Source of the DNA: Blautia parvula
GTDB taxonomy: Bacteria; Bacillota; Clostridia; Lachnospirales; Lachnospiraceae
Direction: 5' to 3'
Length of the DNA stretch: 64,000 nt
Assembly: GCF_020215665.1 (NCBI RefSeq)
Contig: NZ_CP084061.1
Coordinates: 4,927,001 to 4,991,000 of the forward strand
Positions 8,751 to 17,289 of this stretch are shown here, piece after piece (position 1 is the first letter of the stretch; each line of letters starts with the position of its first letter). The notes below the pieces were generated by a model. It made no database searches and was not told the DNA's origin. It saw only the letters and a list, made by a program, of their open reading frames with translations. The position numbers and the translations under genes were made by a program.

Positions 8751-9533
8751 ATGGAAAAAAGTTATACACAGGCGGTTGCCCATGTTTCTTTTCATATAGA
8801 AAAGGGGAAGGTATTAGGAATCGTAGGGGAGAGCGGAAGCGGAAAATCGACGATCGCCCAGTGTATCACCCGGCTGGTAGAACCTTCATCCGGAGAAATT
8901 ATTTTTCGGGGTGAGGAGATCACTCGTATGAAAGCGGGGAAGCTGAATAAATACAGAAGAAATATGCAGATGATCTTTCAGGACCCGGATTCCGCACTGG
9001 ATCCTAAAATGACCATATCTGAGAGTTTGGAGGAAGCCCTTAAATTAAACCAATGCCATTATAGTGCAGAAGAAAGAAAGAGAAAGACAGATGAATTGAT
9101 TGCACTGGTCGGACTGAATGCGGAGCATAAGAACCGTTATCCCCATCAGTTGTCTGGGGGCCAAAACCAAAGGGTAGTTCTGGCAAGAGCCCTGTCCTTT
9201 GATCCGGAGCTGCTGATTGCAGATGAACCCACGGCATCTCTTGACGTATCTGTACAGGCTCAGATCCTCACACTGCTGAAGACAATCCAGAGAGAAAAAG
9301 AGCTGACTATGCTGCTCATTTCTCATGATATGGAAATTGTGCGGAGAGTCTGTGATGAGGTAATTGTAATGTACAGAGGGGAGGCAGTGGAAAAGGGGCG
9401 TGTGGAAAGTGTTTTTGGCAATCCTCAGCATGTCTATACGCGTCTGCTGTTGGACTGTAACGAAGAGAATGTAAAAAAGTGGATTGATTACAAAAAAGAA
9501 AAAGGAAAGAGAGGGAACAAGAATGAGGAATAG
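8751..9533 (+). CDS. Opp/Nik-family ABC transporter ATP-binding protein (DppF-like), probable N-terminal frameshift
   Basis: The open frame from ATG 8751 gives 260 residues with Walker A GESGSGKS, signature LSGGQNQR and Walker B LLIADEPTASLD. The expected N-terminus is in another frame: ATG 8707 opens MLTVNDLCKRYSSG, the usual start of these proteins, then runs out of frame at the A6 run 8755-8760. A single -1 shift there joins the two parts into a normal-length DppF-like protein. The ATG at 8751 has GGGAG only one base upstream, whereas 8707 has a well-spaced purine-rich site. So either the gene is frameshifted, the shift is programmed, or the base call in the A run is wrong. Confidence 0.85.
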   Translation: MEKSYTQAVAHVSFHIEKGKVLGIVGESGSGKSTIAQCITRLVEPSSGEIIFRGEEITRMKAGKLNKYRRNMQMIFQDPDSALDPKMTISESLEEALKLNQCHYSAEERKRKTDELIALVGLNAEHKNRYPHQLSGGQNQRVVLARALSFDPELLIADEPTASLDVSVQAQILTLLKTIQREKELTMLLISHDMEIVRRVCDEVIVMYRGEAVEKGRVESVFGNPQHVYTRLLLDCNEENVKKWIDYKKEKGKRGNKNEE

Positions 9534-11103
9534 ATGGATGAGATTGACTGCAGTATTAGCGGCAGCGGCTATGCTCGGAGGTATGCTTGCAGGATGCGGC
9601 AGCAATGACAGCAGTAAAAGCGGAAAAGGGGAAACCGGAAAAGTACAGCAAAATGAGGATATTGCTAAATTTATTTATCAGGTGACGGACAGTTTTGATA
9701 CATCGATCAACTATATTGCGGCCTCATGGGTAACTTATGGTGTAGCGGAGACGTTGTTTGAAGTTGACGAGGAAGGTAATGCAGTCCCCCTGCTTGCAGA
9801 CAGTATGGAGATGAAAGACGATTTGCACTGGACATTGAAACTGAAAGAGGGAATCAAGTTCCATGACGGTACTCCGTTCAATGCGGATGCTGTATTATTT
9901 ACTTTTGACCGTCTGGCAGCAACCGGTGAGATCGGAGGAAATTTTGATTTCATTGTCTCAATGGACAAGAAAGATGATTATACCATAGAAATAACAACAA
10001 CAGAAGCATATGGTGCTTTAAAGGAACGATTCTGTGAATATAAAACAGCTATTGTAAGTCCGACAAATAAATTCGAGGATACACTGATCGGCACAGGACC
10101 TTTTAAATTTAAAGAAACACAAAAAGACGTGAAAAACGTAGTGGAGAAAAATGATGATTACTGGGGCGGTGATGTAAAGCTGGCCGGGGCGGAATTTTAT
10201 CCGGGAGAAGATGAGATGACCAGAAGCTTCCAGCTCTATAATAATGAGGTGGATTTCAGTATCTTAAATATTCCGATTACAGAGTATGAAAATGCGAAAA
10301 CAAAAGAACAGTTGGATGTATTTACACTGGATTGTGATTATACACATATTATGATTTTAAATACCACGAAGGCACCATTTGATAATAAGGATGTAAGGCA
10401 TGCGTTCAGTTATGCAATTGACAGAGAACAGCTTGTGAACAGTATTTATGGGAATGTGGAAGGCGGAGTTCCGTCATTTGGAGTTGTTCCTGTAAAATAT
10501 TCCTGGTCAAATCCGGACGCATGTACCGCTGTATATGACAGAGAGAAGGCACTGGAGCTTTTTAGAAATGCAGGGATAGAAGACACAGACGGGGACGGCA
10601 TGCTGGAATACGAAGGCGCACCCTTTACAGTTACCATTATGACATATGAGACAGGTCTCTATAAAAATGCGGTGGAGATATTACAGTCACAATTAAAAGA
10701 TATAGGTGTAAATGTTGAATTGGAGATCACCACCTGGGATGTCACGGACCAAAAAATGTCAGATAAGGATTATGATATCAATTTTGATTCTGTGCCGTTT
10801 CTTGAATTTGGAAGCCCGGTATCTCTGGCTAACAAATTCGGTTCTGATGCCTATTTTGCATTGGGGGCAGGATATGCCAGCGAGGAGATGGATCTGGCAC
10901 TGGAAGAAGGCAGCAAGGCATTAGAGGAAGAGACGAGAAAAGAAAAATATGACAAGGTGCAGGAGATCGCCATGGAAGATATGCCCTTTATTCCCGTATT
11001 CGAGGTGGTTAAGGTTTATGCAATGAATAAGAGACTTCATGATATGGATTTAAATACTTACAGTGTATTTAAACTGACAAAGGATACTTATATCCAGGAT
11101 TGA
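9523..11103 (+). CDS. Opp/Nik-type ABC transporter substrate-binding lipoprotein
   Basis: A 526-residue family 5 binding protein. The start at 9523 gives a clean lipoprotein signal (basic MRNRWMR, an Ala/Leu/Gly core, then MLAGCGS). SBP_bac_5 landmarks include LKEGIKFHDGTPFNADAV near residue 105 and VRHAFSYAIDREQLV in the second lobe, matching peptide- and nickel-binding proteins. It overlaps the ATPase gene by 11 bases and the two permeases follow. Calcium-loop-like acidic text (DTDGDGMLEYEG) is common in this family. The ligand may be a peptide, free nickel with a chelator, or another chelate. Confidence 0.9.
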   Translation: MRNRWMRLTAVLAAAAMLGGMLAGCGSNDSSKSGKGETGKVQQNEDIAKFIYQVTDSFDTSINYIAASWVTYGVAETLFEVDEEGNAVPLLADSMEMKDDLHWTLKLKEGIKFHDGTPFNADAVLFTFDRLAATGEIGGNFDFIVSMDKKDDYTIEITTTEAYGALKERFCEYKTAIVSPTNKFEDTLIGTGPFKFKETQKDVKNVVEKNDDYWGGDVKLAGAEFYPGEDEMTRSFQLYNNEVDFSILNIPITEYENAKTKEQLDVFTLDCDYTHIMILNTTKAPFDNKDVRHAFSYAIDREQLVNSIYGNVEGGVPSFGVVPVKYSWSNPDACTAVYDREKALELFRNAGIEDTDGDGMLEYEGAPFTVTIMTYETGLYKNAVEILQSQLKDIGVNVELEITTWDVTDQKMSDKDYDINFDSVPFLEFGSPVSLANKFGSDAYFALGAGYASEEMDLALEEGSKALEEETRKEKYDKVQEIAMEDMPFIPVFEVVKVYAMNKRLHDMDLNTYSVFKLTKDTYIQD

Positions 11104-11119
11104 CAGGTGAGGTAATAAT

Positions 11120-12070
11120 ATGTGGAGATTTATAGGAAGACGTCTCGTACAGTTTATCGGAATACTATTTTTAGTCTCAATTGTGTGTTTTTCTATCAAT
11201 TTTATAACACCTATCGATACTGCTAAAAGAGCCTTGGGAGATCCTATGACCCATTCGCTGCCTGACGAAACCATTCTTGAGAGATTCCGGGAAGAAAAAG
11301 GTCTGAACCGTCCTCTTCATGAGCAGTATCTGGAGTGGCTGGGAAAGATTCTGCATGGGGATTTAGGGGAATCCCTGATTACCGGGGAGCCGGTAGGCGA
11401 GGATATTGTCTATCATTTTGAAAAAACATTCAGTCTGGCAGTCTTTGCTATGGGGCTGACACTTGTTTTTGCAATCCCACTTGGCATTCTGTGCGCGCTT
11501 CGGCAGAACAAATTCATTGATTACATAGGAAGACTTCTTGCTATGACAGCTGTCTCAATGCCCGGATTCTGGGTATCTTATCTGCTGATCATCGCCCTGG
11601 CTTTAAAAGGGGGGATCCTTCCGGTGGCAGGTTATGGAGATGGAAGCCTGAAGTATATGGTGATACCGGGAATAGCTCTTTCTCTTATGAGCTTTGGCAC
11701 AGTGATGAAAATGATGAGAAATAATATGGTGGATGTTATGAAAGAGGACTACATGATCACAGCGGAGGCTAAAGGCCTGCACCCGTTTCAGATCATTATG
11801 AAGCACGGGGTGAAAAACGCATTGATATCGGTGATCACTCTTGCAGGAATGACATTTGCCAGTATGCTGGCAGGCTCTGCAGTAATAGAAAAGATTTTTG
11901 CCTGGCCCGGTATTGGACATATGATTCTTTCAGGTATTGAAAATAAGGATTTTCCGGTAGTTCAGGCCTGTGTGATTGTTGTATCAGCCATTTATCTGAT
12001 GATAAATTTTCTGGTTGATATTCTGTACATTATAATAAATCCGAGGATACGTTATGATAAGGAAAATTAG
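11120..12070 (+). CDS. Opp/Nik-family ABC transporter permease (DppB-like)
   Basis: A 316-residue permease with about six membrane helices. The first helix is near residues 9-30 (FIGILFLVSIVCFSINF) and the long extracytoplasmic loop carries REEKGLNRPLHEQYLEWLGKILHGDLGES, the hallmark of DppB/NikB proteins. The EAA-type loop near EAKGLHPFQIIMKHGVKNAL contacts the ATPases. It lies 16 bases after the binding-protein gene and overlaps the next permease gene by 17 bases. Confidence 0.9.
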   Translation: MWRFIGRRLVQFIGILFLVSIVCFSINFITPIDTAKRALGDPMTHSLPDETILERFREEKGLNRPLHEQYLEWLGKILHGDLGESLITGEPVGEDIVYHFEKTFSLAVFAMGLTLVFAIPLGILCALRQNKFIDYIGRLLAMTAVSMPGFWVSYLLIIALALKGGILPVAGYGDGSLKYMVIPGIALSLMSFGTVMKMMRNNMVDVMKEDYMITAEAKGLHPFQIIMKHGVKNALISVITLAGMTFASMLAGSAVIEKIFAWPGIGHMILSGIENKDFPVVQACVIVVSAIYLMINFLVDILYIIINPRIRYDKEN

Positions 12071-12890
12071 AAATAAAAAAGTATTGTTATTTTGGGTCAT
12101 GGTAATAGCGGTGCTGGTACTGATCGCTCTGTTTCCCGGATTATTTGCATCTCATGACCCGGTACAGGCTGATCTGAACCAGAAATTCTTAAAGCCGTGT
12201 AAAGAAATGCCTTTGGGGGCAGACCATATGGGCAGATGTATTTTATGTCGTATGATTTACGGGACAAGGGTATCCCTGTTTGTATCAGGGGCAGTTGTTT
12301 TGATCACGGCAGCAGTGGGAGGCTGTGTAGGCATGTTCAGCGGATTTTATGGCGGAAAGACAGATACCGTGTTAATGAGGATTGTAGACGTATTCCTGGG
12401 CTTTCCGAGTTTTCTGTTCACATTGGCCTTTGTAGGCATGTTTGGAGGGGGAACAAAAAATCTGATCATAGCACTTAGTTTCTTCGGATGGATGCATTAT
12501 GCCAGAGTAGTGAGAAGTGAAGTGCTGAGTCTGCGGGAAAAAGAATTCATCAAAGCAGCCAGAGGTATGGGTATCGGCAATGCCTCCAATATCCTGAGAC
12601 ATGTACTGCCGAATATCATAGGTCCCGTGATCGTCATCATGACAATGGAGGTGGGAGGAATCATTTTATCCACCTCCGGCCTGAGCTTTTTGGGAATCGG
12701 CGTACAGCCGCCTACGCCGGAATGGGGATATATGCTGAATGATGCAAAAGTGTATATATCTGACATGCCTCAGCTTATGCTGTATCCGGGAGCAGCCATT
12801 ATGCTCACCATCTTATCATTTAATTTCCTGGGCGACAGTTTGAAAGATGCCCTGGATGTAAAAGAATCCAGATGGACAAAAGACAGTTAA
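12054..12890 (+). CDS. Opp/Nik-family ABC transporter permease (DppC-like)
   Basis: A 278-residue permease of the DppC/NikC class. An N-terminal helix (VLLFWVMVIAVLVLIALFPGLF) is followed by the class motif PLGADHMGRCILCRMIYGTRVSL and an EAA loop in KAARGMGIGNASNILRHVLPN. The late region GLSFLGIGVQPPTPEWGYML is strongly conserved in the class. It overlaps the DppB-like gene by 17 bases and precedes an ABC exporter gene by 12 bases, so importer and exporter appear to share one transcript. Confidence 0.9.
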   Translation: MIRKIRNKKVLLFWVMVIAVLVLIALFPGLFASHDPVQADLNQKFLKPCKEMPLGADHMGRCILCRMIYGTRVSLFVSGAVVLITAAVGGCVGMFSGFYGGKTDTVLMRIVDVFLGFPSFLFTLAFVGMFGGGTKNLIIALSFFGWMHYARVVRSEVLSLREKEFIKAARGMGIGNASNILRHVLPNIIGPVIVIMTMEVGGIILSTSGLSFLGIGVQPPTPEWGYMLNDAKVYISDMPQLMLYPGAAIMLTILSFNFLGDSLKDALDVKESRWTKDS

Positions 12891-12902
12891 TGGAGAAAAT
12901 AT

Positions 12903-14654
12903 ATGGAACACTTTAAAAAGTTTTGCAGTTATTATATGCCTTACAAAAAATGGATGATTCTTGATCTGTTCTGTGCTATTTGTTCAGCACTGATTAATAT
13001 ATCATTTCCTGTAATAACAGATTACGCGATTAACACATGCCTGCCTGAGAAGAATGTAAAAATTTTCTTAGTGCTGATGCTTTCCTCCATAGCAGCATAT
13101 TTTATCAACGGTTTCCTTATATATACAGTCAGTTATGTGGGACACAATACCGGGGTACAGATTCAGGCAGATATCAGAGAAGACCTGTTTGCACATATGC
13201 AAAAACTTTCATTTTCTTTTTATGATAAGAACAGAGTCGGAAATCTGATGTCGCGAATTACAACAGACTTATATGAAATTACGGAGCTGGCACATCATGG
13301 GCCGGAAGATGCATTGATCTGCAGTTTTACTCTTCTGGGAGCCATGGCAGCTATGTTTATATTGAATTGGAGACTGGCCGTTTTCGTGGCGTTTCTGATT
13401 CCGCTTACAGCAATATACATAGGATGGCGGGAAAAAGTCACAATCAGCATCGTGGAGGACATGCAGGAAAAGATGGGAGGCGTCAACAGTGAACTGGAGA
13501 CAAGCCTCACGGGAATAAGAGTGACCAAGGCCTTTTGTAATGAGGATTTTGAAAAGGAGCGGTTCCGGAGATCAAACGAGAAATTCAGAAGTGCAAAGAA
13601 AAATTATTTTAAGCAGCTTGGGATATATATGATGGGCATGGACTGGATTAAAAGTGCCATGAGACTTTCCATAATTTTTATCGGAGGTCTTTTATATCTA
13701 AAAGGTCAGGCAACATTTGCGAATCTGGTTTCCTTTAACTTGTTTGTGATGGTTCTTATGACCCCCATACAGAAAATGATAGATTTCTCTGAAATATTGA
13801 TCGGAGGTATTTCCGGATTCCGAAGATTTAGTAAGATGATGGAGGAGAAACCGGATATAAATGAGCAGAGACAACCGGTTGAATTGGAGCATCCAAAAGG
13901 AAAGATCACTTTTCATGAAGTCAATTTTTCATATGAAAGCAGCAGGGAGATATTAAAAGAAATAACATTCGATATCCCTTCCGGTACCTCCATGGCGTTT
14001 GTGGGGAATTCCGGTGCGGGCAAGACAACATTATGTCATCTGATACCAAGATTTTATGATGTGACCGGCGGACGCGTTGAAATTGATGATATTGATATTA
14101 GGAATATAAGTTTGAAATCTCTTCGGGAAAATATTGGAATGGTACAGCAGGATGTATTTATTTTTCCGGATACGATTATGGAAAATATCCGCTATGGCCG
14201 TTTGAGCGCCTCGGATGAGGAGGTAATAGAAGCAGCGAAAATGGCAGAAATTCATGACGACATCATGGATATGAAGGCAGGATACCAGACATATGTAGGA
14301 GAACGCGGTGCTATGCTGTCAGGGGGACAAAAACAGAGACTTAGCATTGCCAGAATGTTTTTGAAAAATCCGCCGATCGTGCTTCTGGATGAAGCGACAT
14401 CGGCTCTTGACAGTGTAACCGAAATGAAGATTCAGGAAGCATTGGACAGATTATCAAAAAATAAGACAATGGTGCTCATCGCCCATCGTCTTTCAACGAT
14501 ACGAAATGCCGATACCATAGCTGTCATAGATCAGGGGCGTATCGTAGAAATGGGTAGCCATGAGGAACTGATGGAATTAGAAGGTCAGTATTCTCATTAC
14601 TATAAAGCACAATATCACAAAGAAAAGGAGAAAGAACATGGGAAAAACAAATAA
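12903..14654 (+). CDS. ABC exporter, fused membrane and ATPase domains
   Basis: A 583-residue half-transporter with a six-helix exporter domain (about residues 15-305) followed by an ATPase domain (about 335-575). Walker A GNSGAGKTT lies near residues 368-376, the signature LSGGQKQRLSIAR near 472, and Walker B IVLLDEATSALD near 495. Such half-transporters work as dimers and export lipids, peptides, drugs or metallophores. It is tightly linked to an importer, which is uncommon for a generic drug pump and fits a shuttle that sends out a ligand and takes it back. The next small gene begins inside its end. Confidence 0.85.
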   Translation: MEHFKKFCSYYMPYKKWMILDLFCAICSALINISFPVITDYAINTCLPEKNVKIFLVLMLSSIAAYFINGFLIYTVSYVGHNTGVQIQADIREDLFAHMQKLSFSFYDKNRVGNLMSRITTDLYEITELAHHGPEDALICSFTLLGAMAAMFILNWRLAVFVAFLIPLTAIYIGWREKVTISIVEDMQEKMGGVNSELETSLTGIRVTKAFCNEDFEKERFRRSNEKFRSAKKNYFKQLGIYMMGMDWIKSAMRLSIIFIGGLLYLKGQATFANLVSFNLFVMVLMTPIQKMIDFSEILIGGISGFRRFSKMMEEKPDINEQRQPVELEHPKGKITFHEVNFSYESSREILKEITFDIPSGTSMAFVGNSGAGKTTLCHLIPRFYDVTGGRVEIDDIDIRNISLKSLRENIGMVQQDVFIFPDTIMENIRYGRLSASDEEVIEAAKMAEIHDDIMDMKAGYQTYVGERGAMLSGGQKQRLSIARMFLKNPPIVLLDEATSALDSVTEMKIQEALDRLSKNKTMVLIAHRLSTIRNADTIAVIDQGRIVEMGSHEELMELEGQYSHYYKAQYHKEKEKEHGKNK

Positions 14655-14802
14655 GGAATTAGCAATTGACATTGCGATCGAATATGCGCATGGGATGCTG
14701 CATATTAACGGAACTGATGGATATCCGGTTGAGGATTGCTGTGAGGTGATCAAGAAAGTTTATGAGACCTTGGAGAGCCTTGATCCGGATGGAAAAGAGT
14801 GA
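14638..14802 (+). CDS. Small conserved-context protein, 54 residues, unknown function
   Basis: The ATG at 14638 has AAAGGAG placed at a good distance and overlaps the exporter gene by 17 bases. The product has 54 residues, starts MGKTNKELAIDIAIEYAHGM and ends in an acidic tail. It contains a Cys-Cys pair in EDCCEVIKK and two histidines, and is predicted helical without a signal peptide or membrane segment. I do not recognise the family. Its position between the ABC exporter and a His-rich protein, with a good ribosome site and no gap, supports a real gene. Confidence 0.65.
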   Translation: MGKTNKELAIDIAIEYAHGMLHINGTDGYPVEDCCEVIKKVYETLESLDPDGKE

Positions 14803-14821
14803 TAAGAGAGGAGGAGTTTAA

Positions 14822-15139
14822 ATGCATTTAATCTACGATGAAAATGGAAATTTGATTGAACATGGGGGACATGATCACCACCATCATGAACATGTACACG
14901 AGCATCAGAATCCGGAAAGTCAGGACAGTAAAAATGAAACTCTGGTTCTATTGAACTATATGCTGGAGCATAATGATCATCATGCAGCAGAGCTGCAGGA
15001 AATGTCAGATGCGTTGGAGGCTGACGGATTCAAGGAAGCAGCAAAGCAGATCCGTGATGGAGTCTCTGAGTTTCATAAGGGCAATATGCATTTAAGCCGT
15101 GCTATTGAATCGGTTAAAGAAAAGCTAAAAGAGAAATAA
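14822..15139 (+). CDS. His-rich putative metal-binding protein
   Basis: A 105-residue cytoplasmic protein. Residues 14-28 contain nine histidines (HGGHDHHHHEHVHEH), a pattern seen in nickel, cobalt and zinc chaperones. The rest is a predicted helical bundle with more histidines (EHNDHHAAEL near residues 47-56 and FHKGNMHL near 82-89). GAGGAG precedes the ATG. It is the last gene of the MerR-controlled transporter operon, which strongly suggests that the operon concerns a transition metal. No urease or hydrogenase maturation genes lie nearby, so it may store or buffer metal rather than serve one enzyme. Confidence 0.75.
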   Translation: MHLIYDENGNLIEHGGHDHHHHEHVHEHQNPESQDSKNETLVLLNYMLEHNDHHAAELQEMSDALEADGFKEAAKQIRDGVSEFHKGNMHLSRAIESVKEKLKEK

Positions 15140-15146
15140 AATAAAA

Positions 15147-15236
15147 ATTGCACTATTTATCCATAAAAGAGAGAAGATACAGGCATGCAGACGGTATGCG
15201 GCTCTTTTGACAGGAGATAAATAGTGCGATTTTTTT
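15147..15236 (+). terminator. Structured terminator closing the His-rich protein operon
   Basis: A 15-base stem pairs 15147-15161 (ATTGCACTATTTATC) with 15216-15230 and is followed by a T run. The loop is itself structured: AAAAGAG pairs with CTCTTTT and an inner GCATGC/GTATGC hairpin lies within. It ends the upstream operon; the nested loop is more elaborate than a plain terminator. Confidence 0.7.
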
Positions 15237-15252
15237 GGGGAAAATTGCATTT

Positions 15253-15585
15253 ATAACCCCAGGGGGAGCTTGTAAACTTTTGGAGGAGATTATATTATTA
15301 TTGGTGAGATTATATGCAGAAGCACCCGGTAAATGCGGGATATAAAACCCTGTGTTTTTCAGTAGAAAACGGGATAATCGGATTTAGGTAAAATGAATTG
15401 GTAATGCGTAATTGAGAGGTAAAGCTATAGATTTATATAGCCTTTTTGTCGTATACACAAAGTTGAAAAATACGCCGATCAGGTACTGTGAGAAGTTCAA
15501 TGATGAAAATAAGGACGGTAATTCTGTAATACAGCGTCATTATTTTTTCTTGAACTTTTTTTTATAATATATAAGGAGGGGACAT
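15253..15585 (+). promoter_or_regulatory. Leader region of the AraC-methyltransferase operon
   Basis: This gap holds no gene. A motif TAACCCCAGGGGGAGCTTGT begins at 15253 and has a close copy at 24752, past the end of the same operon. A small hairpin (GCTATA 15424-15429 with TATAGC 15436-15441) followed by CTTTTTG may be an attenuator. A good AAGGAGGGG ribosome site precedes the ATG at 15586. I could not place a convincing promoter. Confidence 0.45.
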
Positions 15586-17277
15586 ATGGAGCGGTCTTTA
15601 CTGAAGCTTTTAGAAGAAAAAAGTCTGGAGGAATATAAGGCTTTGCAGGGAGAGTGGAAGCCGGATTTTCATAGTAATAAAGAAAAAATATATATCTGCA
15701 GACAGCCGCGTTTTGTTGATGTTCCAATACATACACATGAAGAAATCATACTTTTTTATGTATGCAAAGGGAACTATATCCATGAAATTGACGGAAATAA
15801 GATAAAAGTAAAAGCGCATGAAATTCTTGTATTAAGCCCCAAAGCCAGACACAAGATCATTGCCGGTAAAGAACAGGATATCGCTGTTAATATAAGGATT
15901 TATCCGGATACTTTTTGTGAAATGTTCTCCGGCTTTGAAAAGAAGGATTCCGTTTTTGAATTTTTATCAAAGGTACTTATGGGAAACGAAAAGACAATTT
16001 CATATTTATGTTTTCATACATCTGAAAACTACTGCGTTCAGAACCTTATGGAAAATATAGTGCGCGGATGGTGCAGCAAAAGAGGAAATTCTTGGGAGAT
16101 ACTTCAGATCTCCTTAAAGCTGGTATTTTTATACCTGATACAGACATTTGAGCAAGATACTCTATATCTGCAGGAGCGAAGCGGACAAAGCAGTGAGACG
16201 ATCCTGTTTGTGACAGAGTATCTGGAACGGAATTATACACAGGCTTCTCTGGAAGAGCTTTCAGGACGGATGCACATGTCTCCTGTTACACTCAGCAGAA
16301 TGATAAAAAGTAATACGGGCAGTACATTTAAGGAACTTCTTCTGAATAAAAGGTTCCAGAAAGCGGCGGAGATGCTGCTGGAAACCGATAAGACGGTAAA
16401 TGATATTGCAGAAGAGATCGGTTATGAGAATAACAGTTATTTTTACAAAAGATTTACGGAACGCTATCATATGACGCCTAAAAAATACAGAGAAATGTAT
16501 AAAGAAATAAGGAAAGAAAATGAAGAGGAGAGGATGAAACTGGAGATACAAGGGAAAATGGATTATTACTGGAAAGACCGGGCAGAAAGTTACAGCCAGC
16601 AGAATAAAGGTCAGTTAGAAGATCCGCACCATAAAGTATGGGAAAAGATTATCATGGAAAATGCACCCCAAAAGGAGAAATTAAAAATTCTTGATATGGG
16701 TACCGGACCCGGCTTTTTTGCTGTCCTTTTGTCACGCCTGGGACATGACGTCACTGGAGCGGACAGGAACGCAGCAATGCTTGAGGAGGCCGAAAAAAAT
16801 GCCCGGTTATATGACGTGCATCCAGAGTTTATTCAGGTTGGAGAGCAGCTTCCTTTTGAGGATGAGAGTTTTGATATAGTGATCTCCAGAGACGTTACCT
16901 GGATGTTGATGGAGCCTGAAAAGACCCTGGAGCAATGGTTCTCAAAAGTGAGGCCGGGAGGCAGGCTTATGTATTTTGATGCAAACTGGTATGGATATCT
17001 GAAGGACAGAGAGGAAACAAAAAAATACAAAGAGTTTCGCAAATTTGTCAGAGAGCGTAAGGGCTTTGTATATGCCAGTGCGGTGGAAATGGAAAAAATA
17101 GCAGCCCATCTTCCCTTTACTTATCGTGACAGGCCAAAATGGGATCTGGATTACTGGAAAATATACAGGAAGAAAAAGGTTTATTGCCGGGAAATGCTGA
17201 ATCCTGAGATTTATTCACAAATGGAGCAGCTTCAGTATGCACAAACTCCTGAATTTCTGGTAGTGGTAGAAAAATAG
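15586..17277 (+). CDS. AraC-family regulator fused to SAM-dependent methyltransferase
   Basis: A 563-residue fusion. Residues about 20-110 are a cupin-like AraC sensing domain (VDVPIHTHEEIILFYV), and residues about 205-310 are the double helix-turn-helix DNA-binding domain ending in YHMTPKKYREMY. Residues about 317-563 are a class I methyltransferase with motif I ILDMGTGPGFFA and the later stretch GGRLMYFDANWYG. The second half aligns end to end with the protein at 23906, which begins at the equivalent of the internal Met 317. That ATG (16534) has AGGAG three bases upstream, so a free methyltransferase might also be made. It is the first gene of the third importer operon and may sense the same ligand that the enzyme acts on. 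Confidence 0.85.
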   Translation: MERSLLKLLEEKSLEEYKALQGEWKPDFHSNKEKIYICRQPRFVDVPIHTHEEIILFYVCKGNYIHEIDGNKIKVKAHEILVLSPKARHKIIAGKEQDIAVNIRIYPDTFCEMFSGFEKKDSVFEFLSKVLMGNEKTISYLCFHTSENYCVQNLMENIVRGWCSKRGNSWEILQISLKLVFLYLIQTFEQDTLYLQERSGQSSETILFVTEYLERNYTQASLEELSGRMHMSPVTLSRMIKSNTGSTFKELLLNKRFQKAAEMLLETDKTVNDIAEEIGYENNSYFYKRFTERYHMTPKKYREMYKEIRKENEEERMKLEIQGKMDYYWKDRAESYSQQNKGQLEDPHHKVWEKIIMENAPQKEKLKILDMGTGPGFFAVLLSRLGHDVTGADRNAAMLEEAEKNARLYDVHPEFIQVGEQLPFEDESFDIVISRDVTWMLMEPEKTLEQWFSKVRPGGRLMYFDANWYGYLKDREETKKYKEFRKFVRERKGFVYASAVEMEKIAAHLPFTYRDRPKWDLDYWKIYRKKKVYCREMLNPEIYSQMEQLQYAQTPEFLVVVEK

Positions 17278-17289
17278 AAGGGGTACGAA

